This document shows, one piece after another, positions 1 through 4,078 of a stretch of DNA of 7,099 nucleotides (position 1 is its first letter; every line of letters starts with the position of its first letter). The position numbers were made by a program, and so were the translations under genes. Under the pieces are notes generated by a model. That model worked only from the letters and a program-made list of their open reading frames with translations. It was not told where the DNA came from and did no database searches. The DNA is from Candidatus Rokuibacteriota bacterium (GTDB lineage: Bacteria > Methylomirabilota > Methylomirabilia > Rokubacteriales > JACOUJ01): the NCBI GenBank assembly GCA_016177865.1, contig JACOUJ010000083.1:1-7099 (forward strand). Direction: 5' to 3'.

Positions 1-744
1 CCTTGGGAGGTTCCAACGAAAGTCGGCCCGTGGGTCAGTTGGTACGCGGGCGGGGCGTGGGCCGCCTTCGGGATTCTGCTCGCCCTCCGTCGCCGCCGGC
101 AGAGCGGGCGTGGCCAGCTCGTGGACGTCCCGGCCGCTGAAGGGCTTCTCCGCTTCGTCAACTACAACATGACGTACTACCACACTTGGCGAGGCCAGAT
201 GATCCGGGTGGGGAACCTCGACCACGGCATCTATCCGTACGGCGTCATCCAGGTGAAGGACGGATACATCTTCATTGCCGGATTTTCGGACGTGAACTTC
301 GAGGCGATCTGCAATATCATGGAGCGTCCCGAGCTCGCGAAGGATCCACGCTTCGACTCGTTCCTCAAACGCGCCAAGCTCGAAAACGCTGCGGCGCTCA
401 AGACGGAGATGGAGAAGTGGTCGGTCAACTACACCGCCGAGGAGATTCTGGAGCGGGTCCTCCTGTATCAGGGTGAGGGGGTTGTGGGGATGGGGCGGTC
501 AAACCTGCCGTCCGAGACGCTGGCTGAGTCGCACTGGTGGGAGCGAGGGACGTTTCAGATCGTGGACGATCCTGTCTACGGGAAGCTCCTGATCCAGGGG
601 CAGCCGGTCAAGATGACCGAGACCCCACCACGAATCAAATGGGCCTGCCGTCCGGTGGGGGCTGATAACGACTTTATCTACGGAAAGTACCTGGGCCTCG
701 GGCGTGAGCGCCTCCGGACCCTCAGGGCGCGTGGTGTGGTGTAA
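1..744 (+). CDS. Family III (CaiB/BaiF) CoA-transferase, 5'-truncated by window edge
   Basis: The frame is open from base 1, and 247 codons are visible before TAA. Family members run to about 400 residues, so roughly the first 150 are outside the window. These enzymes move CoA between carboxylic acids through an aspartyl-CoA anhydride in the cytoplasm. The family signature is clear: AAFGILLAL at local residues 21-29, then SGRGQLVDV at 35-43. The C-terminal half has the usual small-domain pattern ('WERGTFQIVDDPVYGKL', a 'TPPR' segment, and a closing LG-L-R-Gv stretch). One oddity is that the residue aligning with the catalytic Asp (ten before the G of GIL) is Trp, local residue 14, bases 40-42. 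The usual VDVS is also VDVP. It could be the non-catalytic subunit of a two-subunit transferase, or a divergent or inactive paralogue. The substrate cannot be inferred. Family assignment is firm; activity is uncertain. Confidence 0.9.
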   Translation, partial: PWEVPTKVGPWVSWYAGGAWAAFGILLALRRRRQSGRGQLVDVPAAEGLLRFVNYNMTYYHTWRGQMIRVGNLDHGIYPYGVIQVKDGYIFIAGFSDVNFEAICNIMERPELAKDPRFDSFLKRAKLENAAALKTEMEKWSVNYTAEEILERVLLYQGEGVVGMGRSNLPSETLAESHWWERGTFQIVDDPVYGKLLIQGQPVKMTETPPRIKWACRPVGADNDFIYGKYLGLGRERLRTLRARGVV

Positions 745-800
745 GTGGAACGCCGAACCCCAGCATGAGAGCTGCCGGCCTGGGACTCACCCCCCCTGAC

Positions 801-808
801 AAAGGAGG
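801..808 (+). promoter_or_regulatory. Strong Shine-Dalgarno, AAAGGAGG
   Basis: AAAGGAGG lies 6 bases before the ATG at 815. It is the strongest ribosome-binding site in the window and fixes the start of the small membrane-protein gene. No convincing promoter was seen in the 70 bases after the CoA-transferase stop. Confidence 0.8.
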
Positions 809-814
809 AACGCC

Positions 815-1030
815 ATGGAAGTCGTGACCCTGCTCATTGCTGTCGCCGCTCTGGTGATCGCCATCATCGCCTTCGCCCGGACGGGCGGTCTCCACGAGGT
901 TCGACGTCAGGTCGAGACGATGAGCCTAAAGACCGAGTCGGCGAGGGACAAGACCGCCGATGCCCTTGATCGGCTCGAGCGGCTCATCCGGGGCAGAGAG
1001 AAACCCGCGCCGCCGAAGGAGGAGGAATGA
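815..1030 (+). CDS. Small single-pass membrane protein with coiled-coil tail, unknown function
   Basis: This 71-residue protein is not recognised as a known family. Residues 3-21 (VVTLLIAVAALVIAIIAFA) form one hydrophobic helix. Residues about 27-60 are a charged, probably coiled-coil helix (EVRRQ, ETMSLKTESARDK, ALDRLERLIRG). The tail is KPAPPKEEE. Positive charges directly after the helix suggest that the C-terminal part faces the cytoplasm. The start is set by the AAAGGAGG site 6 bases upstream. The stop overlaps the next start by 4 bases (ATGA, 1027-1030), so the two products are probably made together and may interact. The general look resembles small membrane scaffold proteins, but no function should be assigned. 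Confidence 0.8.
   Translation: MEVVTLLIAVAALVIAIIAFARTGGLHEVRRQVETMSLKTESARDKTADALDRLERLIRGREKPAPPKEEE
1016..1025 (+). promoter_or_regulatory. Ribosome-binding site inside the preceding gene, AAGGAGGAGG
   Basis: This purine run encodes the last codons of the 815-1030 protein (KEEE) and also supplies a Shine-Dalgarno sequence for the next gene. Two adjacent ATG codons follow at 1027 and 1030. The spacing permits either start, so the N-terminal Met-Met of the downstream protein is ambiguous by one residue. Confidence 0.7.
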
Positions 1031-1446
1031 TGAAGGTCTGGCTCTACATCCTGACCCTCCTGATCGGCGTGGCGCTCGGTGTCACTGGAACGATCCTCGC
1101 CCCACAGTTCGCGGGCCGGTATCTGCCGGGAGTGTTCCAAGCCAAGGCTCAGGTCGTCGAGGGGGCGGTGGAACAGAAACTGCGAGAGCAGGATCGCCTC
1201 TTGCTGACGGTCCAGACGTCTCAGGGAACGATTCTTGCCACGTTCAGGAAAAGAGTGGCGGAGATCGATCTCCTGGTTCAAAAAGGGGACGCGCTGACGC
1301 TGGCGCTGCGCCGGTACGAGCCGTTCGTGGACGACCCGGCGATCGAGCGGGTCAGGAAGCCGGAAGTCGCGCCTCGCCCCAAGGGGGGTGAGCCTTCGGC
1401 TCCCGCGACTGGAGGAGCGGTCCCTCAAGAGAAGCCGCCGCAATGA
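1027..1446 (+). CDS. Membrane-anchored protein with Pro-rich tail, unknown function
   Basis: This 139-residue protein is not recognised. Residues 4-26 (starting VWLYILTLLIGVALGVTGTI) form a single membrane anchor or uncleaved signal. Residues about 38-105 are a mostly helical soluble segment (VVEGAVEQKLREQDRLLL, FRKRVAEIDLLVQ). Residues about 108-139 are a low-complexity tail rich in Pro, Gly and Ala. The gene overlaps the 815-1030 gene by 4 bases and uses its 3' end as a ribosome-binding site, so the two form one translational unit. With no Cys or His cluster and no catalytic motif visible, a structural or regulatory membrane role is more likely than an enzymatic one, but that is inference. 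Confidence 0.78.
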   Translation: MMKVWLYILTLLIGVALGVTGTILAPQFAGRYLPGVFQAKAQVVEGAVEQKLREQDRLLLTVQTSQGTILATFRKRVAEIDLLVQKGDALTLALRRYEPFVDDPAIERVRKPEVAPRPKGGEPSAPATGGAVPQEKPPQ

Positions 1447-1515
1447 CGCTTCGGTTGAGAAACAACGAATGAGCGGGATTCCTACGTTGAAACGCGACCT
1501 GATCGAGCATTGCCG

Positions 1516-1524
1516 TGATACAAT
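1516..1524 (+). promoter_or_regulatory. Candidate extended -10 promoter for the metal-transporter gene
   Basis: TGATACAAT fits the extended -10 pattern TGnTAnAAT, about 34 bases before the ATG at 1558. No good -35 box lies 16-18 bases upstream; a TTGAAA at 1487-1492 is 26 bases away, which is too far. Extended -10 promoters can work without a -35 box. The call is tentative. Confidence 0.35.
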
Positions 1525-1557
1525 TGATCTCCGCGAGCGGGAGACGTAAGAGAGCTC

Positions 1558-2268
1558 ATGATGGAATCAACGTTGGCGTTCCTTTTCATCGGTTTCGCCC
1601 TGGGTCTTCGTCACGCCCTGGAGGCCGATCACGTCATCGCGGTCTCCACCATCGTGAGCCAGGAGCAGCGCCTTTGGCGGTCCACGGCCGTCGGGCTCGT
1701 CTGGGGGATCGGCCACACCGCGACCCTCCTCGCCGTGGGGGCCGTGGTCCTCGGCCTCAGGCTTACGATCCCCCCTGGGCTGGGCGTTTCGTTTGAGTTG
1801 GCAGTCGGGGTGATCCTGGTCCTCCTCGGGGCGGGGGTCGTCCTGGGGTACCGACGGAAGCGGGTCCACGTCCATCCTCATCGGCATTCAGGGGACCCGC
1901 ACGTCCACTTCCACTCACACCGTGACAGCCCCGCTCATGGGCACGTTCACGCCGTTCGGCGCCACGGCCGCTCCTTCCTCGTCGGTATGGTCCACGGGCT
2001 CGAGGGGAGCGGGGCCCTCATGATCCTCGTGGCCTCTCAGATCACCTCGCTCGCTGGGGGGCTCCTCTATCTCCTCACCTTTGGCTTCGGCTCCATCCTG
2101 GGGATGGTTCTCCTTTCGACGCTCATCGGGCTCTCGTTTCTCTCGCTGGGCCGGATGGGGCGCTTGGCCGATCCCTTGCGCCTTGCGACCGGCCTGGCCT
2201 CTCTGGTCCTGGGCGTTTGGATCATCGGCACGACCGCCGTGACCCATGGCTTGATCCCGCGTCTTTGA
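1558..2268 (+). CDS. NicO/UreH-type nickel/cobalt transporter-like membrane protein
   Basis: This 236-residue inner-membrane protein has about six hydrophobic segments. The segment at residues 18-25 (RHALEADH) carries the HX4DH signature (H19, D24, H25) that defines NiCoT/NicO-type nickel and cobalt carriers. A second small motif GIGHTATLL is at 51-58 and a repeat-like MVHGLEGSGAL at 144-154. Between the two halves, residues 104-136 form a hydrophilic loop with 12 His in 33 residues, mostly alternating H-x-H, well suited to binding Ni(II), Co(II) or Zn(II). Members of this superfamily include UreH-like importers and RcnA-like exporters, so direction is not settled; the long His-rich loop resembles that of RcnA-type exporters. 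ATG codons at 1558 and 1561 are both possible, with only a weak purine stretch upstream. The YtkA/CopD-like gene follows after 67 bases, probably on the same transcript. Confidence 0.85.
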   Translation: MMESTLAFLFIGFALGLRHALEADHVIAVSTIVSQEQRLWRSTAVGLVWGIGHTATLLAVGAVVLGLRLTIPPGLGVSFELAVGVILVLLGAGVVLGYRRKRVHVHPHRHSGDPHVHFHSHRDSPAHGHVHAVRRHGRSFLVGMVHGLEGSGALMILVASQITSLAGGLLYLLTFGFGSILGMVLLSTLIGLSFLSLGRMGRLADPLRLATGLASLVLGVWIIGTTAVTHGLIPRL

Positions 2269-2309
2269 TCGTGCGAAGTCGTTTGGTTGTTCAAGGCGTC
2301 CTGACGCTG

Positions 2310-2324
2310 CCCACTCTCGGTGGG
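2310..2324 (+). other. Small hairpin touching the ribosome-binding site of the CopD-like gene
   Basis: CCCAC (2310-2314) and GTGGG (2320-2324) can pair around a 5-base loop. The right arm overlaps the start of the purine-rich GGGGAAGG (2322-2329) that precedes the ATG at 2336. A second short stem (GCGT 2296-2299 / ACGC 2304-2307) lies just upstream. There is no T-tract, so this is not a normal terminator. It may mildly modulate translation or be chance in GC-rich DNA. Confidence 0.25.
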
Positions 2325-2335
2325 GAAGGCTCCTC

Positions 2336-3328
2336 ATGGGATGGCGGATCTGCCGTGAAAGGGAAAGCGCCAGGGTCCTCCTCGCTGTCCCCTTCCTGAT
2401 TTGGCTGTGCCCTAGTTCTGGCTGGGCTGACACAGTCGGACCAGGGTCTTCCCGGCAATTCCCCCCGCCAAATCCAGCCCCTGTCGCGCGGGAGGAGAAG
2501 GAGGGGGCGTGGATTCAGGTGGTGCCGGATACCAGGACCCAGGCCTCTCCCCTGGAACGACGCTATCTGATCGGCGTGTTTCGGGTCTCGAATGGTAACC
2601 CCGTGGATGGCGCCCAGGTGGTGATCCAGGGGGACATGCCCATCATGCCCGGGCTTCATCCCGTGCGCCGACTTCCCCTGGAGCCCGAAGGGACCCCTGG
2701 CGTCTATGCCGGAGTCGTGCGCTTTCCCATGCCTGGGCCCTGGATTCTCCGGATTCAGGTCTCAGGGCCGGTCACGGGGATTGTGGATATTCTGGAACAG
2801 GTGGGACGGACCCCCCCAGGCTCGCTGCCGTTAGGCGGGGCATCCGTTTTTACCCGACGAAATGTTCTGAACCTCTCCGCGAGGGGGATCCACCTCCTCG
2901 GGGCTGCCATCTGGATCGGGGGGCTCGCCTTTCTGAGCGTCCTCTCGCTCCGACGGAGTGAGCCGGCCCTGCCCTTGGAAAACGTTTCCTGGATCCTCCT
3001 CGGCTGGAACGGCCTGGGCCTGATCGTGCTCCTCTTGACCGGCGTCTACAACCTTCTTTTCAACACGCCCCCCGGTCGCCTCATCACACCGGATGACCTT
3101 CGGGAAATGCTTGAGGGGCCGTACGGCAAGCCGTACGTCGCGCTCCTGATCTTCAAGCTTTCGTGCTTCGGCGCTCTCCTGTCCCTCGCAGTCGTGAGCC
3201 TTCTTCGAGGCCGCGGCGCGGTAACTTCAGGCTGGCTCAGGATCAACGTGGCCCTCGGCCTCCTTGCCCTGGCGGCTGGCGGCGTCCTGGGATATCTGCA
3301 TATCCTCACCCACGGCCACAGCTTTTAG
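2336..3328 (+). CDS. Fusion of periplasmic YtkA/FixH-like domain and CopD-like membrane domain
   Basis: This 330-residue protein has three parts. Residues 1-31 are a signal peptide (basic n-region, VLLAVPFLIWLC core, probable cleavage after SGWA). Residues about 60-150 look like a YtkA/FixH-type beta domain: VFRVSNGNPVDGAQVVIQG, then MPIMPGLH (M101, M104, H108), GVYAGVVRF and PMPGPWILRIQV. The Met/His placement suits copper or another soft metal. Residues about 183-323 hold four membrane helices of the CopD type, opening with RGIHLLGAAIWIGGL (H186); the C-terminus ends HILTHGHSF. CopD partners CopC in copper uptake in known systems. Here the periplasmic partner appears to be fused and of a different fold class. 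The neighbouring NicO-like transporter suggests a shared role in metal handling, but the metal is not determined. GGGGAAGG 6 bases upstream supports the start. Confidence 0.8.
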   Translation: MGWRICRERESARVLLAVPFLIWLCPSSGWADTVGPGSSRQFPPPNPAPVAREEKEGAWIQVVPDTRTQASPLERRYLIGVFRVSNGNPVDGAQVVIQGDMPIMPGLHPVRRLPLEPEGTPGVYAGVVRFPMPGPWILRIQVSGPVTGIVDILEQVGRTPPGSLPLGGASVFTRRNVLNLSARGIHLLGAAIWIGGLAFLSVLSLRRSEPALPLENVSWILLGWNGLGLIVLLLTGVYNLLFNTPPGRLITPDDLREMLEGPYGKPYVALLIFKLSCFGALLSLAVVSLLRGRGAVTSGWLRINVALGLLALAAGGVLGYLHILTHGHSF

Positions 3329-3379
3329 TGAGTCTGGCGTAGCATAGTCACAACTGCCAACCCTCCCCAGCAACCTTGG

Positions 3380-3411
3380 AAGAGGGCCCGGACCGAAATT
3401 GTTGCCCTCTT
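3380..3411 (+). promoter_or_regulatory. 8-bp perfect inverted repeat between the CopD-like gene and the DNA-modification module
   Basis: AAGAGGGC (3380-3387) and GCCCTCTT (3404-3411) are exact reverse complements separated by 16 bases. The right arm covers most of the candidate -35 box of the downstream promoter, so it could be an operator for a dimeric regulator. As RNA it could also form a stem with a large loop, but no T-tract follows, so an intrinsic terminator is less likely. Confidence 0.45.
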
Positions 3412-3430
3412 ATCCCGCAGCGGATAGAAT
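3402..3430 (+). promoter_or_regulatory. Candidate sigma-70 promoter driving the DNA-modification module (probably leaderless)
   Basis: TTGCCC (3402-3407) and TAGAAT (3425-3430) are separated by 17 bases, the ideal spacing. Transcription would begin about 7 bases after the -10 box, at or next to the GTG start codon at 3437. No Shine-Dalgarno sequence precedes that GTG, so promoter placement and start codon agree on a leaderless mRNA. Sequence match only. Confidence 0.5.
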
Positions 3431-3436
3431 AAGCGC

Positions 3437-4078
3437 GTGACTCGACGAGTCGCGTCCGCTTCGCTCTCACTTTCTGAGCCTTCTCAGCAAGAAGCCCAAA
3501 CATGGCGCCATCCTGGAGGGAAGCTCATCGAGATGGGCGCGCACGCGCTCAAACAGGACGAGCTGCTAGCGATCTTGATTGGAGCAGGTACTCCTGGTCG
3601 TCCCGCCCTCGCCATTGCGAACGCGATCCTTGACGAGTATGTGGGACTCCATGGCATTCACCGGCGAGCAACCGTTGACGATCTGGCGAGAATTCCTGGC
3701 CTGGGTCGAAGGAAAGCGGGCCGCATCCTCGCCGCCATAGAAATCGGACGACGACTCTATCGCTCAAGCTCACTGAAGACCGCCCCAGAAGCCGAGCCCG
3801 ATCTGTTTACTTCCTTGCAGCCTCCTCCCAAACCAGAGCCGCAGCTCCAGGGTCCCACCGACGCAGACCTTCTCGCGGAGATTATTGGTTCTGGAATTCG
3901 AGGCCATTCGCCAAGAGTCATTGCTGAGGATCTGATTGCTAGATTTGGCTCACTCCCCGGACTTTTCGGCCAGGACATGGGAGACTTTCTAGGCATCAAA
4001 GGATTGAACTCGGTCAAAATCATCCGGATTGCCGCCGCCCTCGAAATCGCAAAGCGGGTCGCCCACGCTCTTTCATGA
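3437..4078 (+). CDS. Tandem RadC-N-type (UPF0758) helix-hairpin-helix protein without JAB domain
   Basis: This 213-residue protein contains two copies of the helical domain normally found at the N-terminus of RadC/UPF0758 proteins. Copy 1 (about 26-108) is well conserved: HPGGKLIEMGAHAL, ELLAILIGAGT, then a helix-hairpin-helix with IPGLG at 86-90 and ILAAIEIGRRL. Copy 2 (about 142-208) follows the same plan: DLLAEIIGSGI, RFGSLPGLF, GIKGLNSVKI, IAAALEIAKRV, but its hairpin is KGLN rather than PGLG. A Pro-rich linker (about 117-140) joins them. The JAB/MPN metalloprotease-like domain of true RadC is absent, so it should not be called RadC. Such domains would be expected to bind DNA backbones. 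GTG at 3437 is the only in-frame start upstream of the conserved domain, because TAG at 3425-3427 blocks extension. The stop overlaps the methyltransferase start (ATGA, 4075-4078), so this is probably its DNA-binding partner. Confidence 0.83.
   Translation: MTRRVASASLSLSEPSQQEAQTWRHPGGKLIEMGAHALKQDELLAILIGAGTPGRPALAIANAILDEYVGLHGIHRRATVDDLARIPGLGRRKAGRILAAIEIGRRLYRSSSLKTAPEAEPDLFTSLQPPPKPEPQLQGPTDADLLAEIIGSGIRGHSPRVIAEDLIARFGSLPGLFGQDMGDFLGIKGLNSVKIIRIAAALEIAKRVAHALS

Noticed and set aside
758..784. CCCAG/CTGGG pairing after the CoA-transferase stop as a terminator
   Set aside because: The stem is 5 bp with a 16-base loop and no T-tract follows. This is too weak to call.
907..1443. 178-codon open frame on the - strand across the two small membrane-protein genes
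   Set aside because: Its product is low-complexity and Arg/Ser-rich with no domain. The + strand genes have ribosome-binding sites, membrane helices and an ATGA overlap, so this is an antisense shadow in GC-rich DNA.
1487..1524. Classical -35/-10 promoter TTGAAA...TACAAT
   Set aside because: The spacer is 26 bases, far outside the usable range. Only the extended -10 reading was kept.
1915..2433. 172-codon open frame on the - strand across the transporter gene
   Set aside because: The product is Arg/Glu/Pro-rich and featureless, and lies opposite conserved membrane segments. It is a shadow frame.
3119..3137. CCGTACGG palindrome followed by a second CCGTACG
   Set aside because: It lies within the CopD-like coding frame and encodes PYGKPY. 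It is best explained by the repeated Pro-Tyr codons.
3437..4078. Calling this gene radC
   Set aside because: Only the N-terminal RadC-type domain is present, in two copies. The defining JAB/MPN domain with its metal-binding His/Asp residues is absent.
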